The notes below the pieces were generated by a model that did not search any database, was not told the DNA's origin, and was given only the letters and a program-made list of their open reading frames with translations. Position numbers and translations under genes: made by a program. A stretch of DNA of 61,129 nt from Micrococcales bacterium (lineage in GTDB: Bacteria; Actinomycetota; Actinomycetes; Actinomycetales; Cellulomonadaceae). Every line of letters begins with the position of its first letter. The first letter of the stretch is position 1. The stretch spans positions 1 through 61,129 of the forward strand of contig WQWY01000018.1 of NCBI GenBank assembly GCA_009785115.1, given 5' to 3'. Below are positions 7,691 to 16,376 of this stretch, one piece after another.

Positions 7691-8695
7691 TCATCCCCTG
7701 ATCCGGCCCACCGCCGCCGTCTCGACCCGCAGCCTGACCGTCTGGCCGACCGTCTCACCCAGGCGGGCCCAGACGGTCACCGCACCGATCTCGGCGACGG
7801 CCACCGTCACGTCGAGACGCCCACGTCGCGGCACGCACCTGAGCACGTCACCGTGCAGAGGCCCGTCCGGGTCGAGAACCAGGGCGCCAGGCGCCAGGGT
7901 GAGCTGGCCCAGCCCCGGCCCGCCGAGCAGGCGCGCGACCGGTGCGTCGGCAGGGACGAACGCCTGATAGCCGAGGAGCTCGGCGACCTGACGCGTGGCC
8001 GGGGCTGACCACAGGCGCTCCGGGGTGTCGACCTGCGGCACGCTCCCCGAGACCATCACCGCGACCTCGTCGGCCACGGCGAACGCCTCGTCCTGGTCGT
8101 GGGTGACGAGCACCGCCGTGGTGCCGGTGGCGAGCAGCACCCGGCGCAGGTCGTCGGCGAGGCGTTCGCGCAGCGACCGATCCAGGGCCGACAACGGCTC
8201 GTCCAGCAGCAGCAGCCGAGGGCGCGGGGCCAGCGAGCGCGCCAGGGCGACGCGCTGACGCTCCCCGCCCGACAGCGTCGCGACCTCGCGGCGCTCGAAG
8301 CCGGGCAGCCCGACGAGCCCCAGCAGCTCGGCCACCCGCGCCGCACGGCCCTGCCCTCGCGGCACCCCGTAGCCGACGTTCCCGGCCACGTCACGGTGCG
8401 CGAACAGCTGGCCGTCCTGGAACAGCAGGCCGAACCCGCGCCGGTGCGTCGCGACCCCGGCCAGGTCGACACCGTCGAAGGTGATCGACCCCGAGGCCAG
8501 CGGTTCCAGCCCTGCCACCGCGCGCAGCAACGACGACTTGCCGCACCCTGAGGGGCCCAGCAGCGCCAGCACCCGACCGCGCGGCACGTCCAGGTCGACA
8601 CGGTCCACGGCCGTCTGGTCGCCGTAGCGCACGCTCACCGAGCGCACACCCAACCCGCTCACCGGGCCCGACCCGCTCACCGCCCCCTGCTCCAT
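7691..8695 (-). CDS. thiQ: Thiamine ABC transporter ATPase
   Basis: 334 residues, with start ATG at 8695 overlapping the thiP stop (TGATG), so translation is coupled. Complete ABC motifs: Walker A GPSGCGKSS, Q-loop LLFQDGQLF, signature LSGGERQR, Walker B RLLLLDEP, H-loop VTHD. A C-terminal ~100-residue extension after the nucleotide-binding domain resembles a regulatory beta domain (TOBE-like; LDVTVAVAEIGAVTVWARLG). It energises the ThiBP importer on the inner membrane face. Control follows from the TPP riboswitch at the head of the operon. The frame is open far upstream inside thiP, but that region lacks ABC features and is not part of the gene. Confidence 0.88.
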   Translation of the reverse strand: MEQGAVSGSGPVSGLGVRSVSVRYGDQTAVDRVDLDVPRGRVLALLGPSGCGKSSLLRAVAGLEPLASGSITFDGVDLAGVATHRRGFGLLFQDGQLFAHRDVAGNVGYGVPRGQGRAARVAELLGLVGLPGFERREVATLSGGERQRVALARSLAPRPRLLLLDEPLSALDRSLRERLADDLRRVLLATGTTAVLVTHDQDEAFAVADEVAVMVSGSVPQVDTPERLWSAPATRQVAELLGYQAFVPADAPVARLLGGPGLGQLTLAPGALVLDPDGPLHGDVLRCVPRRGRLDVTVAVAEIGAVTVWARLGETVGQTVRLRVETAAVGRIRG

Positions 8696-10488
8696 CACCA
8701 CTGGGCTCCCACCGTGCGAGAACGCAGCCGCTCGAAGACGGCCACCGCCACCGCCGACAGCACGGCCAGCAGCACCGCGGCCGCCGTCGCCTGGCCGGCG
8801 GCGTCGAGCCCGGGCCTGCCGATCAGCCGGAACACCACCACCGGCAGCGTCGGGTCGTTCGGGCGCACGAGGAACGACGTGGCGCCGAACTCGCCCAACG
8901 AGGCGGCGAACGCGAACCCGGCGGCCAGCCCGAGCGCACGCAGGCCCGCCGGGGCGTCCACGGTGGCCAGCACCCGGCCTGGGCCGGCACCGAGGGTCGC
9001 GGCGGCCTCCCGCTGCCTGGGGTCGATCGCCCTGAGCACGGGCAGCACGGTACGCACCACCAACGGCACGGCCACCGTGGCCTGGGCGACAGGGAGCAGC
9101 AGCGGGCTGGTGCGCAGGTCGACGTCCAGCCCGAACGGCCTGGCCATGGTCAGCAGCAGCCCGAAGCCGACCGTCACCGCCGAGACCCCCAGCGGGAGCA
9201 TGACCAGCCCGTCCAGCCCCGCGAGCGCCCGTCTGGCCCCGGGGCGGGCGGGGCGACGTGACAGCACCAGCGCCAGCAACCCGCCCACCAGCAGGGCTAT
9301 GAGAGTCGCGTCCACCGCGACCCGCACCGAGGTGACCGCGGCCTCCAGGGCGCTGACCCCGAGGCCTCGTGCCGGTGCGGCGAGCGCGACGTAGTGGTCC
9401 AGACCCCACCCGTCGCCGACGCGCAGCGACCGCAGCACCAGAGCGACCAGGGGCATGGCCACCGCGACGACCACCGCACCGGTGACCGTCGCGGCGGCCA
9501 CGGTCACCACCCGCGACCCCGGCTCGCCGGCAGCGTCGGGCTCGCGCCGCCCGGGTTCGATCATCGGCAGAGCCCGCTCGCGCGAGGCTTGGGTGCGCGC
9601 GACGACCGCCAGCACCCCGGCGACGACCACCAGCTGGGTGACCGACAGCACCGCGGCGGCCCTCAGGTTCAGGTACTGGGTGGTCTGCACCCAGATCTCG
9701 GTCTCCACGGTGCCGAACCGGGTTCCCCCGAGCACCAGCACCGTGCCGAACGACGTCGCGGAGAACAAGAACACCAGCGAGGCCGCTGAGGCGACGGCCG
9801 GCGCCAGCGCGGGCAGCGTCACGGTGAAGAACGCCCGCAAGGGGGAAGCGCCCAGCGCGCGGGCCGCCTGCACAGCACGCGGGTCCAGCCGTTCCCACAA
9901 CCCGCCGACCGACCGCACCACCACCGAGTAGTTGAAGAACACCAGGGCGGCGACGATCGCGGTCAGCGTGTGGTCCAGACCCAGGAACCCCAGGGGGCCC
10001 GAGGGTTGCAGCAGCGCACGGAACGCCACCCCGACCACCACCGTCGGCAGCACGAACGGCACAGTGACGAACGCCCGCAGCGCCGCCCGGCCGCGAAAAG
10101 CCCTCGCCCGGTACAAGGTGTGAGCCCCCGGCACCCCGAGCAGCACGCAGAGCACGGTGGCCAGGGTTGCCTGAAGCAGGGTCAGGCCGACCACCCGCCA
10201 GGTGCGCGGACGGGAGAACACCTCGGTGAACCCGGTCAGGTCCACCGCCCCGTCGACCACGAACCCCCGGCCGACCATGGCCACCACCGGGAGCGCGAAG
10301 AACACGACCAGGAACGCCAGCGGCACCCCGGCCGCCAGGGTCCAGGCCGTGCGGGCCACCCAGGGTCGGTCCCTGAGCCGCGCCGGGGTGGGCTCGCCGA
10401 GCACGGCAGGCTCTTCGAGCCCAGCAGGTTCCTCGAGCGGGGCGGCTCTCTGGGGCGGAGCGGGGTCGCGGGACCTGAGCGTGGTCAC
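8695..10488 (-). CDS. thiP: Thiamine ABC transporter permease, fused double-domain
   Basis: GTG start at 10488, four nucleotides after the thiB stop. The 597 residues form two homologous permease halves, each with about six membrane segments and an EAA-type loop: AVQAARALGASPLRAFFTVTLP in the first half and QREAAATLGAGPGRVL in the second. This is the ThiP architecture, with two permease domains in one chain, slightly longer than the ~540 residues typical in enterobacteria because of a charged linker around residue 310. It forms the transmembrane channel for thiamine/TPP delivered by ThiB. Confidence 0.85.
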   Translation of the reverse strand: MTTLRSRDPAPPQRAAPLEEPAGLEEPAVLGEPTPARLRDRPWVARTAWTLAAGVPLAFLVVFFALPVVAMVGRGFVVDGAVDLTGFTEVFSRPRTWRVVGLTLLQATLATVLCVLLGVPGAHTLYRARAFRGRAALRAFVTVPFVLPTVVVGVAFRALLQPSGPLGFLGLDHTLTAIVAALVFFNYSVVVRSVGGLWERLDPRAVQAARALGASPLRAFFTVTLPALAPAVASAASLVFLFSATSFGTVLVLGGTRFGTVETEIWVQTTQYLNLRAAAVLSVTQLVVVAGVLAVVARTQASRERALPMIEPGRREPDAAGEPGSRVVTVAAATVTGAVVVAVAMPLVALVLRSLRVGDGWGLDHYVALAAPARGLGVSALEAAVTSVRVAVDATLIALLVGGLLALVLSRRPARPGARRALAGLDGLVMLPLGVSAVTVGFGLLLTMARPFGLDVDLRTSPLLLPVAQATVAVPLVVRTVLPVLRAIDPRQREAAATLGAGPGRVLATVDAPAGLRALGLAAGFAFAASLGEFGATSFLVRPNDPTLPVVVFRLIGRPGLDAAGQATAAAVLLAVLSAVAVAVFERLRSRTVGAQW

Positions 10489-10492
10489 CGGT

Positions 10493-11569
10493 TCAGCCGA
10501 CGCCGAGGTCCGTCCACCGGTTCAGCCACTCCTCGCGGTGCGTGGCGACAGCGGCAGGGTCCACGGTGAACGGGTCGGTGGCCACGGGGGCCCATCGCGC
10601 CCAGTCGTCAGGCAGCGCGACCGACGTGCTCACCGGGTACATGTACATCGCCCCGGGGATCGCCTGCTGCACGGTGTCGGAGAGCAGGAAGTCGACGAGC
10701 AGCGCGGCCCCGTCGGGGTTCTTCGCACCGGCCAGCACCCCGGCGTGCTCGACCTGTCGAAAACACGTGTCGAGCAGCGCGGACGTGGTGGGCGTGCTGC
10801 CCCCGTCGGGCACGGTGAACGGTGGGGACGAGGCGTACGACACCACGACGGGACGGTCACCACCACCACCGCCGGCGGTGAACGCCGACTGGTAGGCGTC
10901 GGTCCAGCCGGAGGCCACCTGCACGTCGTTGGCCTTCAGGGCGGTCCAGTACCCCGGCCAGCCGGTATCACCTGACGCGGCGATCGTGGTCAGCAGGAAC
11001 GCGAACCCTGGCGAGCTCGTCACCGGGTTGGGCGTGACGAACAGGCTCCGGTACTCCGGCCTCACGAGGTCGTCCAGCGTGGCGGGCGGGGCGAGGTCGC
11101 TGGCGGCGAACCAGGCGTCGTCGATGTTGACGCACACGTCGCCGTAGTCGATCGCGACGAGCGCGCCGTCGTCGCCGGGGAGCGCGTGGGCCCTGGCGTC
11201 GGGCAGCGCCGGGGCCTCCAGGTGCGCGGGGACGACCACCCCGGCCTCGAGCGCACGGCTGGCGAAGGTGTTGTCGATGCCGAACACGGCGTCGCCCAGC
11301 GGGGCGTCCTTGGTCAGCACCAGCTGGTTGACCAGCGAGCCGGTGTCGCCCTGGCTGACGACGCGCACGGTGAGCCCGGTCTGCTCGGTGAACACCTCGA
11401 AGACCTCGTCCGGCAGCCAGAACGAGTCGTGCGTGACGAGCGTGACGGTGTCCGCCGCCGCGCCGCCCGACCCGGTGCCGACCGCCGAGCAGCCGGCCAG
11501 CCCCAGCACGGCGGCAGCGAGCAGCGCGACGAGACCGGCACCTCGACGGTGCCTGTGGTCGTGGATCAT
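10493..11569 (-). CDS. thiB: Thiamine-binding lipoprotein of ABC importer
   Basis: The start chosen is the ATG at 11569, preceded by AGGAGG. The 358-residue product has a lipoprotein signal ending LGLAGC-S. It is a periplasmic-binding-protein type II fold with the ThiB-like C-terminal block GAKNPDGAALLVDFLLSDTV...AIPGAMYMYPVSTSVALP. It captures thiamine, TMP or TPP outside the membrane for ThiPQ. It is the first gene of the operon, directly behind a TPP riboswitch and an element predicted to mask its ribosome binding site. Confidence 0.85.
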   Translation of the reverse strand: MIHDHRHRRGAGLVALLAAAVLGLAGCSAVGTGSGGAAADTVTLVTHDSFWLPDEVFEVFTEQTGLTVRVVSQGDTGSLVNQLVLTKDAPLGDAVFGIDNTFASRALEAGVVVPAHLEAPALPDARAHALPGDDGALVAIDYGDVCVNIDDAWFAASDLAPPATLDDLVRPEYRSLFVTPNPVTSSPGFAFLLTTIAASGDTGWPGYWTALKANDVQVASGWTDAYQSAFTAGGGGGDRPVVVSYASSPPFTVPDGGSTPTTSALLDTCFRQVEHAGVLAGAKNPDGAALLVDFLLSDTVQQAIPGAMYMYPVSTSVALPDDWARWAPVATDPFTVDPAAVATHREEWLNRWTDLGVG

Positions 11570-11574
11570 GGGTT

Positions 11575-11592
11575 CCTCCTGTCTCAAGGAGG
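11575..11592 (-). promoter_or_regulatory. Anti-Shine-Dalgarno hairpin of the thiB leader
   Basis: On the minus strand, CCTCCT pairs with AGGAGG, the thiB ribosome binding site, around a TGAGAC loop. A second strong hairpin (CCCGTG...CACGGG with inner GCTCC/GGAGC) lies between it and the TPP aptamer. Together they suit an OFF state in which ligand binding exposes the anti-SD strand and blocks translation. Confidence 0.6.
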
Positions 11593-11639
11593 GGTCCCGT
11601 GGGCTCCCCGAACGGAGCACCACGGGGGAGAGAAAGCCC

Positions 11640-11734
11640 GACTCCCTACGCCGGTACGACCCGGATCAGGTTCGAGGGTCTGCGGTTGGCCCGCACTCTC
11701 AGCGCCCTGGGCTCTCGCCCCGGCGCTCCCCTGT
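11640..11734 (-). ncRNA. TPP (THI-box) riboswitch
   Basis: The minus-strand RNA contains the conserved blocks GGGGAGCGCC, GCGCTGAGAGTGCGG, ACCCTCGAACCTGATCCGGGT and TACCGGCGTAGGGAGT, in the proper order for the THI element. It lies about 70 nt upstream of thiB. It confirms the downstream transporter as thiamine/TPP specific and predicts repression when cellular TPP is high. Confidence 0.95.
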
Positions 11735-11980
11735 CGTTCGCCGCTGATCTTACGCCTCGAGCCCGGAGGGAAGAACCACCTCCTGGGGCGACCTTGGCCT
11801 GAGCGCGCGGGTGCGGGGCTCTCCGGCCCAGAGCCAGGGTGCAAGAGCAGGTCACGGCCCCTGTGCCAGATCACCGCCCGTGCGGCGTCCTGACGGCCGG
11901 GTGCACAGACCCGCGCTTCCCTCCCTCCGGGAGGGTCGTGGGTTTCGACAGCACGGCCGCTCACGGGCCAGACTGTCCCG

Positions 11981-12865
11981 GTGACCGTCTTTCGCCTCGG
12001 GACCCGTGGCAGCGCGCTGGCCACCACACAGTCCGGGCACGTCGTGCAGGCGCTGCGCGCGCAGGGTGTCGAGTGCGAGCTCACCATCGTGCGCACCTAC
12101 GGCGACGTGAGCCGCGAGTCGCTGGCCTCTCTGGGTGGCACCGGGGTGTTCGTGGCGGCGCTGCGCGAGGCTCTTCTCGCCGGAGAGTGCGACCTCGCCG
12201 TGCACTCGCTCAAAGACCTGCCGACCGCCGAGGCCGAGGGGTTGCTGCTCGCGGCGGTGCCGCCCCGTGTGGACCCGTCCGACGCGCTGTGCGCCGCCGG
12301 GGGTGCGCGCCTGGCCGACCTGCCGCAGGGCGCGCGGGTCGGCACCGGGTCGCCACGTCGTGCCGCCCAGCTGCGCGACCGTCGCCCCGACCTGGACATC
12401 CGCGACCTGCGGGGCAACGTCGACACCCGTCTGGACCGCGTGCTCGGCCCCGAGGCCGACCTCGACGCGGTGGTGCTGGCCCGCGCCGGGCTGGAACGGC
12501 TGGGCCGTCTGGACGTGGTCACCGAGGTGCTCGATCTGCTGCCCGCCCCCGGGCAGGGCGCTCTGGCCGTGGAGATCCGTGCTGAGGACGCCGACACCCC
12601 GCTCGGGCGGGCCGTGCGGGCGCTGGACCACCTGCCGAGCCGCTGGGCGGTGACCGCTGAGCGTGCGCTGCTCTCCCGGTTGGAGGCCGGCTGCTCCGCC
12701 CCCGTCGGGGCCCTGGCCACGGTGGTCGACGACGGGTTGGCGCTGACCGGCGTGATGGGCACCGACCACGGCCTCGTCACCCGCAGCGACGCCACACCCG
12801 ACGCGACCGACGCGACCGGGCTCGGTTCCCGCCTCGCGGACGACCTGCTGGCCGCGTCGCGATGA
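11981..12865 (+). CDS. hemC: Hydroxymethylbilane synthase (porphobilinogen deaminase)
   Basis: 294 residues from GTG. N-terminal FRLGTRGSALATTQ; the active-site region DLAVHSLKDLP with the catalytic Asp region; VGTGSPRRAAQL; and the dipyrromethane-cofactor Cys238 in LEAGCSAPVGA. The enzyme polymerises four porphobilinogens into hydroxymethylbilane. It is the first gene of hemC-hemD-hemB: its stop overlaps the hemD start (ATGA), indicating coupling. A CAGACT-like hexamer 7 nt before the GTG could make it leaderless. Confidence 0.93.
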   Translation: MTVFRLGTRGSALATTQSGHVVQALRAQGVECELTIVRTYGDVSRESLASLGGTGVFVAALREALLAGECDLAVHSLKDLPTAEAEGLLLAAVPPRVDPSDALCAAGGARLADLPQGARVGTGSPRRAAQLRDRRPDLDIRDLRGNVDTRLDRVLGPEADLDAVVLARAGLERLGRLDVVTEVLDLLPAPGQGALAVEIRAEDADTPLGRAVRALDHLPSRWAVTAERALLSRLEAGCSAPVGALATVVDDGLALTGVMGTDHGLVTRSDATPDATDATGLGSRLADDLLAASR

Positions 12866-13842
12866 CCGCACCCGAGCCGGCACCCCGCCCCGCTGGGTGG
12901 GAGGTGTCGGCTGGGTCGAGCGTGCCGGCCGCACAAGGCGTACCCGTCGAGCAGAGCCGACCGGTCGAGCACGGCGCGCTGGCTGGGCGGGTCGTGCTCG
13001 TCGCCGGGTCTGCCCGCACCACGCACCGGGCCGCCGACCTGCTCGGCACCGCTGGTGCCACACCCGCACCGCTGGTCGTCATCGCCACCGAGGCCGTGCG
13101 CTCGGCCGAGGTGGACGCGGCCCTCGCTGACCTCGCCGCCGGACGCTACGGCTGGCTGACCCTGACCAGCGCCGCCGCCTGGGAGGCCCTGCGCCCTGAC
13201 GCCGGTGAGGCCGACGAGGCCGCCGCTCTCGCGGCCGACCCTCTCCAGACGCCGGGCTCTGGGCATGTCGACCTCGGCGGCGCACGGGTGGCGGTCGTCG
13301 GACCGGGCACCGCCGAGGCGGTCCGTGCTGACGGCGTCGAGCCGTTGGTGCCCGACCCTGCGGGCGGTGCCGTCGAGCTCGTCCCGCCCCTGGCCGAGGC
13401 CGCCGCCGGGACGCGGGTGCTGGTCGTCCGAGGCGACCTGGCCCGCCCCACCCTGGTCGACGGTCTGAGGGCTGCCGGCACGGCGGTGGACGAGGTGGTG
13501 GTGTACCGCACCGTGAGGGTCACCGGCGACAGGGGTTCTCGCACCATGCCCTCGGTCGACGACGTGGTGGTCACCTCGCCCAGCGCCGTGGACGGCCTGC
13601 TCGCGGCGCTCGGCGCTCCTCCGGCGCGGGTCCGGGTGGTGTGTCTGGGGCCGACCACCGCCGAAGCCGCCGAAGCCGCTGGTCTGCGGGTCGACCTCGT
13701 AGGCACGTCCAGCCTGGTCGGCCTGGTCGACCTGCTGGCCTCCAGTCTCGCCGACCCCGCCCAGCCCTCCCCGTCGCCAGAGATACTGTCGTCACGACCC
13801 CCGGCACCCGAAGAAGCGTCGCCACCAGGAGAAGCACCGTGA
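12862..13842 (+). CDS. hemD: Uroporphyrinogen-III synthase
   Basis: 326 residues. As is usual for this poorly conserved enzyme, the pattern rather than motifs is diagnostic: [88 protein letters not shown] and [17 protein letters not shown] form the two alternating alpha/beta lobes. It closes hydroxymethylbilane with D-ring inversion. It sits between hemC (ATGA overlap) and hemB (GTGA overlap). It carries an N-terminal ~40-residue and a C-terminal ~40-residue Pro/Ser-rich extension beyond the catalytic core. Confidence 0.88.
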   Translation: MTAPEPAPRPAGWEVSAGSSVPAAQGVPVEQSRPVEHGALAGRVVLVAGSARTTHRAADLLGTAGATPAPLVVIATEAVRSAEVDAALADLAAGRYGWLTLTSAAAWEALRPDAGEADEAAALAADPLQTPGSGHVDLGGARVAVVGPGTAEAVRADGVEPLVPDPAGGAVELVPPLAEAAAGTRVLVVRGDLARPTLVDGLRAAGTAVDEVVVYRTVRVTGDRGSRTMPSVDDVVVTSPSAVDGLLAALGAPPARVRVVCLGPTTAEAAEAAGLRVDLVGTSSLVGLVDLLASSLADPAQPSPSPEILSSRPPAPEEASPPGEAP

Positions 13843-14819
13843 TCCCGATCCGCCCCCGACGCCTGCGCGCCACCCCCGCGATGCGTCGCGTCGCCGCCGA
13901 GACGCACCTGCACCCGGCCATGCTGACCCAACCGCTGTTCGTCCGGGAGCAGATCACCGAGCCCGTGCCGATCGCCTCCATGCCCGGGGTCGTCCAGCAC
14001 ACGCCCGACACGCTGCGCAAGGCCGCTGTCGAGGCGGCCGAGGCTGGGGTCGGCGGGGTCATGCTGTTCGGTGTCCCGGCCTACCGTGACCCGTGCGGCC
14101 TCGGCGCGGTCGACCCCCACGGGGTGCTCACCAGGGCGGTGGAGGACGTCGTCGCGGAGGTGGGTGACGCGCTCGTCGTGCAGGCCGACCTGTGCCTGGA
14201 CGAGTTCACCGACCACGGCCACTGTGGCGTCCTGGACGACGCGGGCCGGGTCGACAACGACGCCACGCTGGTGGTGTACGCGCAGATGGCGCACGTGCTC
14301 GCCGAGGCCGGGGCTCACATGCTCGGGCTCTCGGGGATGATGGACGGGCAGGTCGCCGCCGTGCGCGAGGCGCTGGACCCCGCGCACGCCGACGTGGCCG
14401 TGCTGGCCTACGCGGCGAAGTACGCGAGCGCCTTCTACGGCCCGTTCCGCGAGGCGGTGGGCTCCACGCTGACCGGCGACCGCCGCACCTACCAGATGGA
14501 CCCGGCGAACCGTCGCGAGGCCCTGCGCGAGGTCGAGCTCGACGTGGCCGAGGGCGCCGACGTCGTCATGGTCAAGCCCGTGATGGCCTACCTGGACGTG
14601 CTGGCCGACGTCGCGGCCGCGTCCCCGGTGCCGGTGTGGGCCTACCAGGTCTCCGGCGAGTACTCGATGGTCGAGGCGGCGGCGGCGAACGGCTGGATCG
14701 ACAGGCGCCGTACCGTCGAGGAGTCGCTGACCGGGATCGTCCGGGCGGGGGCCGACCACGTGCTCACCTACTGGGCGACCGAGGTCGCCACCTGGCTGGA
14801 AGAATCCCGGCACGGCTGA
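13839..14819 (+). CDS. hemB: Delta-aminolevulinic acid dehydratase (porphobilinogen synthase)
   Basis: Starts at the GTG at 13839 (AGGAGA upstream, GTGA overlap with hemD); 326 residues. Active-site lysines are Lys194 ([14 protein letters not shown]) and Lys246 ([11 protein letters not shown]). The metal region reads [13 protein letters not shown], with Asp at the position that is Cys in zinc-type enzymes, suggesting the Mg-activated type. The enzyme condenses two 5-aminolevulinates to porphobilinogen. It precedes hemL by 131 bp with no gene between. Confidence 0.93.
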   Translation: MIPIRPRRLRATPAMRRVAAETHLHPAMLTQPLFVREQITEPVPIASMPGVVQHTPDTLRKAAVEAAEAGVGGVMLFGVPAYRDPCGLGAVDPHGVLTRAVEDVVAEVGDALVVQADLCLDEFTDHGHCGVLDDAGRVDNDATLVVYAQMAHVLAEAGAHMLGLSGMMDGQVAAVREALDPAHADVAVLAYAAKYASAFYGPFREAVGSTLTGDRRTYQMDPANRREALREVELDVAEGADVVMVKPVMAYLDVLADVAAASPVPVWAYQVSGEYSMVEAAAANGWIDRRRTVEESLTGIVRAGADHVLTYWATEVATWLEESRHG

Positions 14820-14950
14820 GCGGTGTCCACGTCTCGGTGAGCCCCGCACCCCATGAACCTGACCAGCAGCGGTACGACGACAGAGCCGCCACCTGAGACG
14901 TGATCGGCAGCAGCGCCGTCGAGATCGGCATGATGTGAGAGGAACCCGGT

Positions 14951-16288
14951 ATGTCTGAGAGGAACCCCGTGACCACCAACGAGCAGGCTTTCGCGGCGGC
15001 GATGGACGTGATCCCCGGAGGGGTGGACTCCCCGGTGCGGGCCTTCGGAGCGGTCGGGGGGACGCCCCGTTTCCTCGTCTCAGGCCAGGGCGCCCGGGTG
15101 CGCGACGTCGAGGGCCGCGAGTACGTCGACCTGGTGGGCTCCTGGGGCCCGGCGCTGCTGGGCCACGCCCACCCGGAGGTGATCGCCGCCGTCACCGAGC
15201 AGGCCGCCCGTGGGCTGTCCTTCGGCGCCCCGGCCCCCGGTGAGGCCGAGCTCGCGGCAGAGATCCGCCGCCGGGTGCCCCCCGCCGCGAAGGTGCGTCT
15301 GGTGTCGACCGGCACCGAGGCGACGATGACCGCGCTGCGCCTGGCCCGTGGCGCCACCGGCCGCGACGTCATCATCAAGTTCGCCGGGTGCTACCACGGC
15401 CACGTCGACGCCCTGCTGGCCGCCGCCGGTTCTGGCCTGGCGACGTTCGCCCTGCCTGGGTCGGCCGGGGTCAGCGCAGCGGTGGCGGCGGAGACGATCG
15501 TGCTGCCGTACAACGACCTGGACGCGGTGCGCGCCGCCTTCGAGGCGCACCCGGGCCGCATCGCGGCGGTCATCACCGAGGCCGCCCCCGCGAACATGGC
15601 CGTCGTCACCCCCCGCGACGGCTTCAACGCCGGCCTGCGTGCGATCACCGCCGAGCACGGCGCCCTGCTGATCTTGGACGAGGTGCTCACCGGCTTCCGC
15701 GTCTCCCCCGCCGGCTGGTGGGGCATCGACGGCGGCCCCGCGTCGAGCACCCAGCCCGGCTGGACCCCCGATCTGTTCACCTTCGGCAAGGTGATCGGCG
15801 GCGGCCTCCCGGTCGCGGCCCTCGGTGGCCGCGCTGACCTCATGGACCGACTCTCCCCGACCGGCCCCGTCTATCAGGCGGGCACCCTCTCCGGGAACCC
15901 CGTCGCCGTCGCCGCAGGCCTGGCCACCCTCCGCGCCGCCGACGAGACGGCCTACGCCCGCATCGACGCCGCGTCGACCCAGCTCCGACAGCTGGTCACC
16001 GACGCCCTCACCACCGCGAGCGTCCCCCACGTCATCCAGCGCGCCGGCAACCTGTTCTCGATCGTCTTCTCCGACACCCCCCAGCACGACTGGGCCGGCA
16101 TGCAGACCACCGACACCTGGCGCTACCCCCCCTTCTTCCACGCCCTCCTCGACGCGGGCGTCTCCCCACCCCCCTCCGCCTACGAGGCATGGTTCGTCTC
16201 CGCCGCCCACGACGACGAGGCCCTGTCCCAGATCTCCGAGGCCCTCCCCGCCGCTGCCCGCGCCGCCGCCGGGGCTGAGCCCTCCTGA
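14951..16288 (+). CDS. hemL: Glutamate-1-semialdehyde 2,1-aminomutase
   Basis: 445 residues with an AGAGGAAC-type ribosome binding site. PLP-dependent aminotransferase fold with [13 protein letters not shown] at the N-terminus, [45 protein letters not shown], and the PLP Lys280 in [11 protein letters not shown]. It converts glutamate-1-semialdehyde into 5-aminolevulinate, the C5 route to tetrapyrroles. It completes the local hem cluster; hemA, hemE and later steps are not in the window. Confidence 0.95.
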   Translation: MSERNPVTTNEQAFAAAMDVIPGGVDSPVRAFGAVGGTPRFLVSGQGARVRDVEGREYVDLVGSWGPALLGHAHPEVIAAVTEQAARGLSFGAPAPGEAELAAEIRRRVPPAAKVRLVSTGTEATMTALRLARGATGRDVIIKFAGCYHGHVDALLAAAGSGLATFALPGSAGVSAAVAAETIVLPYNDLDAVRAAFEAHPGRIAAVITEAAPANMAVVTPRDGFNAGLRAITAEHGALLILDEVLTGFRVSPAGWWGIDGGPASSTQPGWTPDLFTFGKVIGGGLPVAALGGRADLMDRLSPTGPVYQAGTLSGNPVAVAAGLATLRAADETAYARIDAASTQLRQLVTDALTTASVPHVIQRAGNLFSIVFSDTPQHDWAGMQTTDTWRYPPFFHALLDAGVSPPPSAYEAWFVSAAHDDEALSQISEALPAAARAAAGAEPS

Positions 16289-16376
16289 CCGCAGTCCCTC
16301 CTCCACCCGGCCCCTCTCTGGCAGCCGAACATCAGGGCCGATAAACTTCGACCTCATGTGACGGGAAGGAGAGGCG

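Noticed and set aside
7691..9898. A single 735-residue minus-strand frame covering thiQ and much of thiP.
   Set aside because: Only the part from 8695 down has ABC ATPase features; upstream it is an out-of-frame shadow of thiP.
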